Origin: Planctomycetota bacterium
GTDB lineage: Bacteria; Planctomycetota; UBA1135; GCA-002686595
NCBI GenBank assembly: GCA_016872755.1
Contig: VGZE01000016.1
Span: forward strand, 1 to 37,932
Length of the DNA: 37,932 nt
Direction: 5' to 3'
Part shown: piece by piece, positions 1 through 11,097 of the stretch
Layout of the letters: each line of letters starts with the position of its first letter
How positions within the stretch are numbered: the first letter of the stretch is position 1
The notes under the pieces: generated by a model
Seen by the model: only the letters and a program-made list of their open reading frames with translations
Told to the model about the DNA's origin: nothing
The model's database searches: none
Position numbers and translations under genes: made by a program

Positions 1-967
1 GCTCCAACAAGCCGATCGCGCGCGCGGTCGCGACCTGTTCGCTCGCACGTGCCAGCAGTGCCACACGTTGTTCGGGACCGGCGGCACGCTCGCGCCCGAT
101 CTGAGTGGGGCCAATCGCAAGGATCTCGAGTATCTGCTCTCCAACATGATCGACCCCAGCGCGGTCGTCGGTCAGGACTACCAGGCGACGGTGCTGGAGC
201 TGCGGGACGGCCGCATCCTGGCCGGCATCGTCAAGCCATCGAGCCCGGAGGCCGTCACACTGCAGAACGAAGCGGGCACCACGCTCGTCGCGCGCGAGGA
301 CATCGCGGTGCAGCGCCCATCGACCGTCTCGACCATGCCGGACGGCCTGCTGGATTCGCTCAGCTCCGAGGAGATCCGCGATCTCGTCGGATACTTGCAA
401 GGCGATGCGCAGGCGCCGCGCCGGATGCTCGCCTTCCAATCCGCCGAATTCTTCGACGGCTTGACGCTGCGGAATTGGGTTGGGGATCGGTCGGTTTGGG
501 TCGTCGAAGACTCCGCCATCGTCGGCCGGACCGCCGGCCTCGCGAAGAACTCATTCCTGGTCAGTGAATGGGAACTGCGCGATTTCCGACTCGAACTCGA
601 CGTGCTGCTCGTCGACGATCGCGGCAACAGCGGAATCCAGTTCCGCTCCGCGGCGCTCGGCGACGGAGAAGTGCGCGGCTACCAGGCGGACATCGGCCCG
701 GGCTGGTGGGGCAAGCTCTACGAAGAGCATGGTCGCGGCCTGCTGATCGACCTGCCGCTGCCGGCCGGCTTCAAGCCCAACGATTGGAACCGCTATCGGA
801 TCGAAGCGGTTGGTTCGCGCATTCGCACGTGGATCAACGACGTGCGCTGCGTCGATTTCGAGGATCCGACCGGCTCGCGCCAGGGCGTGATCGCGCTGCA
901 GGTGCACTCAGGAGAGGCGACCGAAGTGCGCTTCCGGCCGGTGTTGCTCGAAATCCTCGACTCCTGA
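1..967 (+). CDS. Cytochrome c / DUF1080 (3-keto-disaccharide hydrolase-like) protein, 3' end only
   Basis: This is the C-terminal part of a larger gene that enters from the left; reading frame 2 is open from base 2 and ends at TGA 965-967. The first 25 residues hold the heme c motif CQQCH (codons at 50-64), and the next ~100 residues, including the LSGANRKDLEYLLSNMIDPS stretch, are typical of the cytochrome c module of planctomycete PVC-type dehydrogenase proteins. After it comes a ~190-residue DUF1080-like beta-sandwich (FFDGLTLRNW, GNSGIQFRS, IKTW-like IRTWINDV), the family also named 3-keto-disaccharide hydrolase. Such fusions are secreted and tied to sugar oxidation and electron transfer. 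Family assignment is firm from motifs; substrate is unknown. The missing 5' part may carry a beta-propeller or dehydrogenase domain. Confidence 0.85.
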   Translation, partial: LQQADRARGRDLFARTCQQCHTLFGTGGTLAPDLSGANRKDLEYLLSNMIDPSAVVGQDYQATVLELRDGRILAGIVKPSSPEAVTLQNEAGTTLVAREDIAVQRPSTVSTMPDGLLDSLSSEEIRDLVGYLQGDAQAPRRMLAFQSAEFFDGLTLRNWVGDRSVWVVEDSAIVGRTAGLAKNSFLVSEWELRDFRLELDVLLVDDRGNSGIQFRSAALGDGEVRGYQADIGPGWWGKLYEEHGRGLLIDLPLPAGFKPNDWNRYRIEAVGSRIRTWINDVRCVDFEDPTGSRQGVIALQVHSGEATEVRFRPVLLEILDS

Positions 968-1008
968 TCCTTCCAACGATCCCGTACGACACTCGTAGCC
1001 ACGACTCC

Positions 1009-1977
1009 ATGGCCACCACCGCGGCTACCGCTCGTCTCGCGTCCCTCGCCCATGCCGCCGTGCTCGCGACCGCCGGCTGGATCCTCATGGGTGCCGTCTT
1101 CAAGCTGCTCGTCGGGACGCCCAACGACCTGCCGCCGGTGCTGTTCGAACTGCCGCTCTCGAAGGGCATGCTGTACCACCTCGCGATCGCGGCCGAATTC
1201 GTGATCGTCACCTTCGCTGTGCTGAAGCCGCGCCTGGGCTGGTGGCTGTGCGCGGCCGCCATGATCGTGTTCGACGTGATCCTGGCCATGCTGATCGCAG
1301 GCGGAGAGACGTCGTGCGGTTGCTTCGGCGGGAAGATCGAGATCGCTCCGCAGACGATGATGGCGATCGATTCGCTGCTGCTCGTGGCCATGCTCGCATG
1401 TCGTCCATGGTCGTCCCTGCGGTGGAACGGCCTCGGCTTGCCCATGGTCGGGATCGTCGCGCTTGCGCTCGCGAGCCTGCCCTGGGTATTCGACCGGACG
1501 GTCGCGCTCGGTCCGATCAACGGATCCGGTTCAGGCCCCGCCTCCGCCACTTCGCAACCGGGTGCGACCTCGGCGCCGGAGCCCGCCAAGCCGTCCGGAC
1601 TGCGCGGCTACGTGATCCTCGACGCGCCCGCTTGGGTCGGAAAGCCGATCGAGGAAACGCCGCTCGCGAAGCTGATGGACGTGTACGCGTTCGATGTCAA
1701 TTGCACGTGGGTGCTCTGGCGCTGGACCTGCGAGCATTGCGCCGATCACCTTGCCGAGATGGCGCTGAGCTATGACGGCGCGTCGCCGCTCGTGCTCATC
1801 CGACTTCCCGAAGAGAAGGACACGGACAAGAACGGCGTGATCAAGACGAAGCCGACCGGGCCGCTCGTGCTCGAAACGACGCTGCCCGCCACGATCGACT
1901 ACGTCGTGACCACGCCCGTCGTTCTCCAGCTCAAGGACGGCGTCGTCGTTTCTGCCGTCGAGAACCCCGGACACTGA
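1009..1977 (+). CDS. MauE/DoxX-like membrane protein fused to a thioredoxin-like domain
   Basis: 322 residues from ATG 1009. About four or five hydrophobic segments fill residues 10-160, with the SCGCFGG motif at 102-108 that marks MauE-like membrane proteins acting in thiol or electron transfer. A Ser/Gly/Ala/Pro linker (170-198) leads to a C-terminal domain of ~120 residues with a CEHC pair at 241-244 in a W-T-C-E-H-C context, like the active site of thioredoxin-fold proteins. The likely role is passing electrons to, or redox control of, periplasmic thiols; this is inference from the two cysteine motifs. It follows the cytochrome/DUF1080 gene by 41 bases on the same strand and may be cotranscribed, which would fit a cytochrome maturation or thiol-redox job. 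No clear Shine-Dalgarno was seen. Confidence 0.75.
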   Translation: MATTAATARLASLAHAAVLATAGWILMGAVFKLLVGTPNDLPPVLFELPLSKGMLYHLAIAAEFVIVTFAVLKPRLGWWLCAAAMIVFDVILAMLIAGGETSCGCFGGKIEIAPQTMMAIDSLLLVAMLACRPWSSLRWNGLGLPMVGIVALALASLPWVFDRTVALGPINGSGSGPASATSQPGATSAPEPAKPSGLRGYVILDAPAWVGKPIEETPLAKLMDVYAFDVNCTWVLWRWTCEHCADHLAEMALSYDGASPLVLIRLPEEKDTDKNGVIKTKPTGPLVLETTLPATIDYVVTTPVVLQLKDGVVVSAVENPGH

Positions 1978-2193
1978 CCCGAGTCGGCTGCCGGCGCCGC
2001 CGGAGCCGCTGGAAGTGGCTTCCTCGAGGCGCGAGAGTCCATGCAGGGGGGATTCCCTAGTTCCTTGCCCGGCAGGCACTTCGGACCATTCTCCGGCTCG
2101 ACCCCAAGAACCGGGGGCACACATCCGTGAACCGCGCTGACTCGTGCGGGTAGCGGTCTCGCACGATTGGCCACGGACGAGGAATCCAACAGC
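1978..2193 (+). promoter_or_regulatory. Leader region of the ECF sigma gene with a hairpin next to the start
   Basis: Non-coding 216 bases. An inverted repeat TCGTGCG (2142-2148) / CGCACGA (2160-2166) with an 11-base loop ends directly before an in-frame TTG at 2167. Upstream lies a smaller CCCC/GGGG hairpin near 2102-2117. A GAGGA at 2179-2183 sits 10 bases before a second in-frame TTG at 2194. The hairpin may be an operator or a translation-control element; no convincing -35/-10 pair was seen. Confidence 0.3.
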
Positions 2194-2727
2194 TTGAACG
2201 AAGACGACTGGATCGGCGCGGCGCTCGCTCGTCATGAGCCTGCGCTACTCGCCTACGCGCGGCGCCTGACGGGCGACCCCGACGCTGCGCGCGATGTGGT
2301 CCAGGACACCTTCCTCAAGCTCTGTCGACAAGCGCGCTCGAACGTCGAGCCGCACCTCGCCGAGTGGTTGTTCACCGTGTGCCGCAACGCGGCCCACGAC
2401 CTCCACCGCAAAGGCAAGCGCATGAGTGCATTGAGCGAGGACCAGATGGCTGCGCGCACGGCGGAGGTCGAAGATCCCGCCAGCGTCGCCGCGGCAAGCG
2501 ATGCGGATGGCGGCATGCTCGCGCTGCTCGCAAAGCTTCCGCCGCGCCAGCAGGAGGCGCTGCGGCTCAAGTTCCATGGCGGTCTCTCGTACAAGGAGAT
2601 CGCCGGCGTGATGCAGACATCGATCGGCAACGTGGGTTTCCTCGTCCACGTCGGGCTGCGGTCGTTGCGCGAACGGATGGCGGTCGAGGCTGTGCGGCAG
2701 AACGAGATTCACGGAGGCGCGGCATGA
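2194..2727 (+). CDS. ECF (RpoE-like) RNA polymerase sigma factor
   Basis: 177 residues from TTG 2194, preceded by GAGGA at 2179-2183; a second possible TTG start at 2167 would add nine residues but falls against a hairpin. Region 2 is clear (LLAYARRLTGDPDAARDVVQ, then DTFLKLC and EWLFTVCRNAAHDLHR), and region 4 follows (LPPRQQEALRLKF, YKEIAGVMQTSIGNVGFLVH), with no region 3 between them, as usual in ECF sigma factors. It should direct polymerase to a small regulon, including probably its own operon. The stop overlaps the start of the next gene as ATGA (2724-2727), so the two are translationally coupled, the usual layout of a sigma factor and its anti-sigma factor. ECF family certain; regulon unknown. 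Confidence 0.92.
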   Translation: MNEDDWIGAALARHEPALLAYARRLTGDPDAARDVVQDTFLKLCRQARSNVEPHLAEWLFTVCRNAAHDLHRKGKRMSALSEDQMAARTAEVEDPASVAAASDADGGMLALLAKLPPRQQEALRLKFHGGLSYKEIAGVMQTSIGNVGFLVHVGLRSLRERMAVEAVRQNEIHGGAA

Positions 2728-5150
2728 ACACTTACGAATTCGATCCCGAGGACCCGCGGCTGTCGGCCTACGCGTTCGGCGAGCTCGATGGACCGGAGCA
2801 TGCGAACGAACGCGCGCAGATCGAGGCGCTGTTGGCCAAGGACGAGCGCGCGCGCGCCTTCGTCGACGAGCTGCGCGCGACGGGCGCGGAGCTCGAGCGC
2901 AAGCTGGCCGGCGAGCCCAAGCTCGAGCTGTCGGGCTCTCAGCGCGCGGCGATCGCAAGTGCAGCCGTGGCGCCGGCTCGATCGACGCTGCGGCTCCTGC
3001 CTTCGCTGCGGAGCTACGGAGCCTTGGCGGCCGCCGCCAGCGTGGTCGCGGCCGGGCTCGTGGCCGTGCGAGTGTGGAAGCAGAACGACGCACATCCGAA
3101 TCCGAAGGATGGGTACGCCATCGACGAGAGCCTGGTCGCGCATGTCGACATGCCGGCGGAGCAGGTCCCTGCGACGGACGCGGGTGTCTTCGACAAGGCA
3201 AAGGGCTCGAGGGACGGCGACTTGCTCGCGAAGAACGAACGCGATATCGCGCTCGGATGGAAGCTCGATGGCGCCGCGGAGGCAGACGAGCCTCGAGAGC
3301 TCGGATTGAACAAACTGAAAGACAGCTCGTACCGAGGTCCCGGTGACAGTTTGCCTCCGGGTGCGTCGCTCGATGGTTCGACTGAGATGACATTGAACTC
3401 GCTCGGGTACGCGGGCACTTCGATCGCCGCTGGCACTGCGCCCAGCACGCCGGGAGCGCCGGCACTTGCCGAAGCCGCGGGAGTGGAACCGAACTCGACT
3501 CCTGCTCCATCGATCGGACTCGAGCTTCGAGCTGGGGGCAAGCGGGTCTCGGCGAGTCCGCCTACGGGCAGTTTCAATACCCCGAACCTTGGCGGACGCG
3601 GCGATCCAGCGGGCGGGTTCTTCTCGCCGGCCGGCGAGTCCAATGGCGAGTTCGAGGACTCCCGTGGCAGATTCAACCAACGAGATTCGTTCAACAGGGA
3701 AAGTTACGCGCACGTCCCCGAGAACGACTTCCGGCTTTCGAAGGACGATCCACTGTCGACCTTCTCCATCGATGTCGACACCGCGAGCTACTCGAACGTG
3801 CGGCGCATGCTCGTGCAGGAAAATCGCCTGCCCGAACCCGGCGCGGTCCGCATCGAGGAGATGCTGAACTACTTCCGCTACGCCTACCCGGCCCCGGAAG
3901 GCACGACGCCGTTCTCCGTGACGACCGAAATCGGCTCGGCGCCGTGGGCGCCGAATCACCGCCTGGTTCGCATCGGTCTGCGCGGCAAGGACATCCCCGT
4001 CGCCGAGCGCAAGCAGAACAACCTCGTGTTCCTGCTCGACGTGTCGGGTTCAATGGACGATCCGGCGAAGCTGCCGCTCGTCCAGCGCTCACTGCGCCTG
4101 CTCGTCGAGCAGCTCGACGAGCGCGATCGCGTCGCGATCGTCGTCTACGCGGGCAGCGAAGGCCTGGTGCTGCCGTCGACCTCCTGCATGTCCAAGGCGG
4201 CGATCCTGTGCGCGATCGACAACTTGAAGGCCGGCGGCTCGACGAACGGCGGCGCGGGCATCAAGCTCGCGTACAAGACCGCGCGCGAGAACTTGTTGAA
4301 GGGCGGCACGAATCGCGTCGTCTTGTGCACCGACGGCGATTTCAACGTAGGAACGACCAGCGAGGACGAGCTCGTGCGCCTGATCGAGGAAGAGCGCAAG
4401 AGCGGCGTGTTCCTGAGCGTGCTCGGCTTCGGCTCCGGGAATCTCCAGGACTCGAAGATGGAGCTGCTCGCCGACAAGGGCAACGGCAACTACGCGTACG
4501 TCGACTCGCTGGAGGAAGCGCGCAAGGTGCTCGTCGCCGAGATGGGCGGCACGCTGATCCCGATCGCGAAGGACGTGAAGCTGCAGATCGAGTTCAACCC
4601 GAGCTACGCGCAGGCCTGGAGACTGATCGGCTACGAGAATCGCGTGCTCGCGCACCAGGACTTCAAGGACGACACGAAGGACGCGGGCGAGCTCGGTGCG
4701 GGCACGACGGTGACCGCACTGTACGAGGTCGTGCCGAACGGCGTGCCGTTCGAGATTCCGGGCGTCGATCCGCTGCGCTATCAGCAGCCGAGTGTGCCAA
4801 CGATCGCCGGAGCGAGCGGCGAGCTGCTGTACGTGAAGCTGCGCTACAAGCAGCCTGACGGCGACACGAGCACCGAGACAAGTGTGCCGGTCAGCGATCG
4901 CGGCTTGTCCGTGCACGAGGCCTCGACCGATTTCAAGTTCGCCGCGAGTGTGGCCGGCTTCGGGATGCTGCTGCGCAAGAGCGTGCACATCGGCGAGGCT
5001 TTCGACATCGGCGACGTGCAGCGGCTCGCGGTCGAGGGTCTCGGCTTGGACAAGGAAGGCTACCGCTCCGAGTTCGCGACGCTGGTTGCCAAGGCGCGCA
5101 CGCTGTGGCCGCAACAGGCTCCCGAGCCGGCTCCGAGCGGCGTGAAGTGA
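2724..5150 (+). CDS. YfbK-type von Willebrand factor A membrane protein with anti-sigma-like N-terminus
   Basis: 808 residues; ATG 2724 overlaps the sigma factor stop and GGAGG lies at 2713-2717. Residues ~1-75 (DPRLSAYAFGELDG followed by charged helices) look like the cytoplasmic sigma-binding part of zinc-free anti-sigma factors. One membrane segment is at ~96-115, then a long low-complexity Pro/Ser/Gly region to ~330. From ~335 it matches the YfbK family: the pre-vWA domain (DDPLSTFSIDVDTASYSNVR), then a vWA domain with an intact MIDAS, D439-x-S441-x-S443, T507 and D537, then the DUF3520-like C-terminal part. The vWA portion should lie outside the cytoplasmic membrane and bind a protein ligand through a metal ion. 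Anti-sigma action on the upstream ECF factor is inferred from domain order and coupling. Confidence 0.88.
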   Translation: MNTYEFDPEDPRLSAYAFGELDGPEHANERAQIEALLAKDERARAFVDELRATGAELERKLAGEPKLELSGSQRAAIASAAVAPARSTLRLLPSLRSYGALAAAASVVAAGLVAVRVWKQNDAHPNPKDGYAIDESLVAHVDMPAEQVPATDAGVFDKAKGSRDGDLLAKNERDIALGWKLDGAAEADEPRELGLNKLKDSSYRGPGDSLPPGASLDGSTEMTLNSLGYAGTSIAAGTAPSTPGAPALAEAAGVEPNSTPAPSIGLELRAGGKRVSASPPTGSFNTPNLGGRGDPAGGFFSPAGESNGEFEDSRGRFNQRDSFNRESYAHVPENDFRLSKDDPLSTFSIDVDTASYSNVRRMLVQENRLPEPGAVRIEEMLNYFRYAYPAPEGTTPFSVTTEIGSAPWAPNHRLVRIGLRGKDIPVAERKQNNLVFLLDVSGSMDDPAKLPLVQRSLRLLVEQLDERDRVAIVVYAGSEGLVLPSTSCMSKAAILCAIDNLKAGGSTNGGAGIKLAYKTARENLLKGGTNRVVLCTDGDFNVGTTSEDELVRLIEEERKSGVFLSVLGFGSGNLQDSKMELLADKGNGNYAYVDSLEEARKVLVAEMGGTLIPIAKDVKLQIEFNPSYAQAWRLIGYENRVLAHQDFKDDTKDAGELGAGTTVTALYEVVPNGVPFEIPGVDPLRYQQPSVPTIAGASGELLYVKLRYKQPDGDTSTETSVPVSDRGLSVHEASTDFKFAASVAGFGMLLRKSVHIGEAFDIGDVQRLAVEGLGLDKEGYRSEFATLVAKARTLWPQQAPEPAPSGVK

Positions 5151-5154
5151 CGCA

Positions 5155-7590
5155 TCAGGGCGCCGCGCGCGCCTCGATCTCCCGATCGAGCACGCGCAGC
5201 ACCAGGCCGGTCGCGCCCTGGCCGTTGTGGACCTCGAACACGACGCGATTGGGACCGGGCTGCAGCCGAACGAGCCCCAGGTGCTGCGTCAGATAGGCGC
5301 CGTGGGCGCCGCGATCCTCGTGCACGAGCTCGCCGTTGATCCACACACGGCCGCCGTCGTCGGTACCGAGCGCGTAGCCGACTTCACGCTCGTCCGGTGA
5401 GTGGAGCCAGGTCTGCGCGTACGCGATGCCGTTCAGCGCATCGACCGGGCCGGGGCTCAGGCCGCGCAGGTCGAGGTAGCCCGAGGAGTCGGCTCGCAAT
5501 TCCGCCCAGCGCGTCGCGCCGGCCTTGGTCTTCCACTCTCGCGCGAGATCGCCGTCCGACTCAGGCCCGTAACCGCGCTCCCCCATCGCTGCGTCGCGCG
5601 GACCCGGAAAGTAGCCGACGGCCTGCCAGGCGCGCGCGAAAGTCCCGGGCAGGGCGCGCCCGAGCTCGGTGTCGTAGCGCTTCAGCGCGTGGCTCGCGCC
5701 GCCGGCGAGGAGATCGGCGAATCGCCTCTCCGGATGCGGCAGATCACAGGCGCGCAAGGCGTTGAACAGGACCAAGCGGCCGAATCCATCTCGCACGCGG
5801 CCCTCCCACGCGAGCTCGAGCGCGGGCAACAGCCGCGCGTTGGCCAGGCTCTCGGCCGCGCGCGCGCCCGCGAGAACGACCATCCGATCGCGATCCACGA
5901 GGGCGGATTCGACGATCCCGAAGCTCGACTCGCGCCGCATTTCGAGTGTCGCCTGAACGCACAGCGCCCGCAGGCTCGGGTACAGCGGGAATCGCGCGAG
6001 CAGATCGGCTGGTTCGGGAGTGATGTCGACCAGCTTCCGGGCCAGATCCCATGGCGCGGTCCACGCACCGTCGCCGTCGGCATCGACGAACAGCGGATTG
6101 ACGATCGCGAGCGGGCGCGCCGGCTGCTCCTGATCGACCACGATCGGATCGAGCGGATCGTCGCCCTCGACCAGGAACGCGATCCAGTAGTCCATGCCCG
6201 GTTCGGGCGCGAATTCGGAATACGAGCGGGAGAAATCCAGCCGCATGACCCGCTGGGTGGGCGGCAGGGACAGCGTTTCGACGATGTCCCCGTTGACGAC
6301 GATCTTCATTCGATCCACGTCGATCCACGAAGCGGCCTGGATGCGCAGAGCGAACCCGTCCTGGTCGGGGAGTGCATTGACCTCGACGAAGGGGCCCAAC
6401 GTCGTGAAACATCCCCCCGCGCGGATCGCCGAAGCGATTTCGCGCACGTCGATGCGCGCCGGATCGTCGGTCGAGCTGCGCACGTAATTGCGAGGCCAGC
6501 CCGCGAAGTCGAAGTGCACCGTGTGACTGTCGGAGTTGCCCACCGCCGTGTGCCGATGGCCGCGGTTGAGCAGGTGGAACCAGTCGCGCAGCACGCTGTG
6601 GCGGCCCTCGTCGCCGGGCGCGAAGGCAAGATCGGCATCGTGGTACCCGCGCCCCGGATTCGCGTTGAGGATCTCGATCGAATCGAAGTCGGCCGACCAG
6701 GCCTTCGACGCCGAAGTGCCGGTGACGGGATCCAGGCCGGCATGGCGGAAATAGTCGATGTCGTACCAGCGCGGGTGGTTGAGCTGGATGATGGGTTGGA
6801 TGCCGAACTCGTTGGGCTCGGCCCGGATCAGGCGGAACAGCTCGCCCGCATCGCGCAGTCGGTGATTCAGCACTTCGCGGCTCGGATCCAGCGGGAACGC
6901 GTTGAAGTGCCCGATGGGCGTCGAAACCTCGTTCCCCACGACCGTCGTGACGTGCTGCTCGGCGCCGAGTTCGCGCACGAAGGGCGCGTAGTCGGTGTTG
7001 TGGTTGTGATCGGTGGCGACCGCGAGTTCGACACCCTCGCCGATGAGGCTGATCACGCGCTCGTTCAAGTTCGCGTCGCCGTGGCCGGAATGAGTGAACG
7101 TGTGCAGGTGGAAGTCGGCGCTGATCCAGCCGCGCGTGTCGAGCTCACGGGCGAGGTGGAATACGAGCGTGCGCTCTTCGCCGGCGGCCAGGATCACGCG
7201 CTTGTCGGCTCGGCTCCATTCGGGGCCGCGCGTCGCATAGATCGTGTACGCGCCGATCGGCACGCTGATCGCTCCCCGGCCGGACAACGAGTAGACGACG
7301 TTCTTCCGCGCGGCCATCTCTCCGGGTTGCTCCTGTGTGTTCGGGAACAGCGTCGCGGCGGGTCCGCCGGCACCGACGAACGTCAGCCGGCCCGGCATCG
7401 GAACTCCCTCCGGCCCGACGATGGAGAAGCGCACCAGAGCGCTCGGAGCGTCGCCGGCGAGTCGCGCCACCGCGGCTCCTGGAGCCTGCTCGACTTGAAC
7501 CGGTGAAAACGCACGGCTCGCCCGTGCAAGTAGGGCTGCCGCCGCCAGCGCGGTCAGCGTGCGCGCGAAGTAGGAGTTCATCGCGCACAT
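5155..7590 (-). CDS. Secreted CehA/McbA-type PHP-domain metallohydrolase
   Basis: 811 residues from ATG 7590 (GAGGG lies just upstream; a second ATG at 7581 is nearly as good). Residues ~5-27 form a signal peptide. After a ~120-residue beta-rich domain comes a PHP-like metal-binding core: DFHLHTFTHSGHG (159-171), ATDHNH (192-197), a GNE at 219-221, NHPR near 271 and GNSDSHT (351-357). These acidic and histidine clusters are those of the CehA/McbA metallo-phosphoesterase-like group. A C-terminal beta-sandwich (~690-800, AYAQTWLHSPDEREVGYALG, DDGGRVWINGELVH) resembles carbohydrate- or ligand-binding sandwiches attached to planctomycete secreted enzymes. Probably a periplasmic or exported hydrolase of phosphate or ester bonds; substrate unknown. 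It converges with the vWA gene, the stops lying four bases apart. Confidence 0.82.
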   Translation of the reverse strand: MCAMNSYFARTLTALAAAALLARASRAFSPVQVEQAPGAAVARLAGDAPSALVRFSIVGPEGVPMPGRLTFVGAGGPAATLFPNTQEQPGEMAARKNVVYSLSGRGAISVPIGAYTIYATRGPEWSRADKRVILAAGEERTLVFHLARELDTRGWISADFHLHTFTHSGHGDANLNERVISLIGEGVELAVATDHNHNTDYAPFVRELGAEQHVTTVVGNEVSTPIGHFNAFPLDPSREVLNHRLRDAGELFRLIRAEPNEFGIQPIIQLNHPRWYDIDYFRHAGLDPVTGTSASKAWSADFDSIEILNANPGRGYHDADLAFAPGDEGRHSVLRDWFHLLNRGHRHTAVGNSDSHTVHFDFAGWPRNYVRSSTDDPARIDVREIASAIRAGGCFTTLGPFVEVNALPDQDGFALRIQAASWIDVDRMKIVVNGDIVETLSLPPTQRVMRLDFSRSYSEFAPEPGMDYWIAFLVEGDDPLDPIVVDQEQPARPLAIVNPLFVDADGDGAWTAPWDLARKLVDITPEPADLLARFPLYPSLRALCVQATLEMRRESSFGIVESALVDRDRMVVLAGARAAESLANARLLPALELAWEGRVRDGFGRLVLFNALRACDLPHPERRFADLLAGGASHALKRYDTELGRALPGTFARAWQAVGYFPGPRDAAMGERGYGPESDGDLAREWKTKAGATRWAELRADSSGYLDLRGLSPGPVDALNGIAYAQTWLHSPDEREVGYALGTDDGGRVWINGELVHEDRGAHGAYLTQHLGLVRLQPGPNRVVFEVHNGQGATGLVLRVLDREIEARAAP

Positions 7591-7678
7591 TCTGCCCTCG
7601 CGCCCCCGCCGCCCGCTTGCACAGCGTCGCGCCTGACCCGGCGCCGCGGCGCCATGAACGCTTGTCGCCGTGCGGCCG

Positions 7679-7684
7679 TATAAT
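7679..7684 (+). promoter_or_regulatory. Candidate -10 box (TATAAT)
   Basis: A perfect TATAAT stands out in a very GC-rich stretch, 51 bases before the ATG of the small anchored protein and in the 144-base gap between divergent genes. No good -35 lies at 16-18 bases; TGAACG at 7655-7660 is the nearest partial match. Plausible promoter for the 7735 gene and perhaps clpB. Confidence 0.35.
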
Positions 7685-7734
7685 CATGCGCAGCCTCGGT
7701 GCCCCCCACCCGAGGCGAGAACGGTCGGCAGCAC

Positions 7735-8325
7735 ATGGCGCGCACCCGCTTCGAGTGGACCTTGATTGCGCTCTCCTTCGCGGGGGGCTGTTGGGGCACT
7801 TGGTTCGCGCTGACCAAGGTCGATCCTGTTCCCCGTTCCGCGCCTGCGGGCCGCTCGCCGGCACCCGCGCCCGCAACCGCTCCAGATCCACAGCCCAGCG
7901 AGGACTCGGCCGTGCCTCCGCAGCCCGTCGCCGCGCCGACGGCTACGGCGACTGAGGCAGCGTCGCAGGTCACGCGTGGCGAGCGGCTCCAGCGCTCCGC
8001 CTTGGCAGAGTGGGAGAAGCTGAAGGAGCGCGCGGGCGAATCGCGGTGGAAGCGGGAACTCACCGAAGGCGTGGGTGGCACCGCGGAGAAGCTCTGGTCC
8101 GGTGTTCGGGGCGCATTGGGGGCGGGTCCGAACAAGACCACGCCCGAGGCTGCTCCCGCGAGTTCGCCCACGGCCCCTGACGAGTCGAAGGCACCCCCGG
8201 ATTCGGCTCCCCCCGAGCCACAACCGCCGACAAGCCAAATTGGCAATGAGGGCCGCCAAAATGGCGCCAAGCAGCGTCTGGGTAGCCTGCTAAGGCGGTT
8301 TTTTGGGCTAGCGGGCGCTCGTTGA
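7735..8325 (+). CDS. Small membrane-anchored Pro/Ala-rich protein, function unknown
   Basis: 196 residues from ATG 7735; an earlier in-frame GTG at 7699 has no ribosome site. Residues ~8-25 ([19 protein letters not shown]) are one hydrophobic anchor or uncleaved signal. The rest is exposed and low in complexity: Pro/Ala-rich linkers at ~30-75 and ~145-170 flank a charged helical stretch ([20 protein letters not shown]) at ~82-125 that could form a coiled coil. I do not recognise a family. It lies 55 bases before clpB on the same strand and could share its promoter, so an envelope stress role is conceivable but unproven. Its last codons contain two AT-rich palindromes described separately. Confidence 0.6.
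   Translation: MARTRFEWTLIALSFAGGCWGTWFALTKVDPVPRSAPAGRSPAPAPATAPDPQPSEDSAVPPQPVAAPTATATEAASQVTRGERLQRSALAEWEKLKERAGESRWKRELTEGVGGTAEKLWSGVRGALGAGPNKTTPEAAPASSPTAPDESKAPPDSAPPEPQPPTSQIGNEGRQNGAKQRLGSLLRRFFGLAGAR
8233..8266. promoter_or_regulatory. Pair of palindromes, possible operator before clpB
   Basis: GCCAA-A-TTGGC (8234-8244) and CGCCA-AAA-TGGCG (8254-8266) have centres 21 bases apart, about two helical turns. They lie inside the 3' end of the small anchored protein gene, ~120-150 bases before the clpB ATG. The 13-mer AGCCAAATTGGCA recurs exactly at 28194-28206, upstream of the group-2-like sigma factor. A protein-binding role is inference. Confidence 0.25.
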
Positions 8326-8339
8326 GCAGGGGCACGGAG

Positions 8340-8359
8340 CTTGCCTGAGGCGGTGCAAG
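8340..8359 (+). promoter_or_regulatory. Inverted repeat CTTGC-N10-GCAAG before clpB
   Basis: Five-base arms (8340-8344 and 8355-8359) in the short clpB leader. The shape recalls the HAIR element (CTTG...CAAG arms) bound by HspR in other bacteria, but the spacing differs by one base and the inner bases do not match. No CIRCE element is present. Confidence 0.2.
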
Positions 8360-8380
8360 ACCCGCCAGGAGTTCCAGCCC

Positions 8381-10960
<2,580 letters not shown>

Positions 10961-11097
10961 ATCCGCGCCTGGGCACCCGGGAACGGGGCTTCTCGAAACC
11001 GTGCAGCTGGATCGCGGTTGAAGGGTGTCGCCTTCACGGCGACCCGCTAGGCTGACGTCCGTCCTTCGCAGTCCCACAACTCGAATCGGTTCTCCTC

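Noticed and set aside
8326..8380. CIRCE or exact HAIR heat-shock element before clpB
   Set aside because: No TTAGCACTC-type repeat is present, and the CTTGC/GCAAG arms differ from HAIR in spacing and inner bases.
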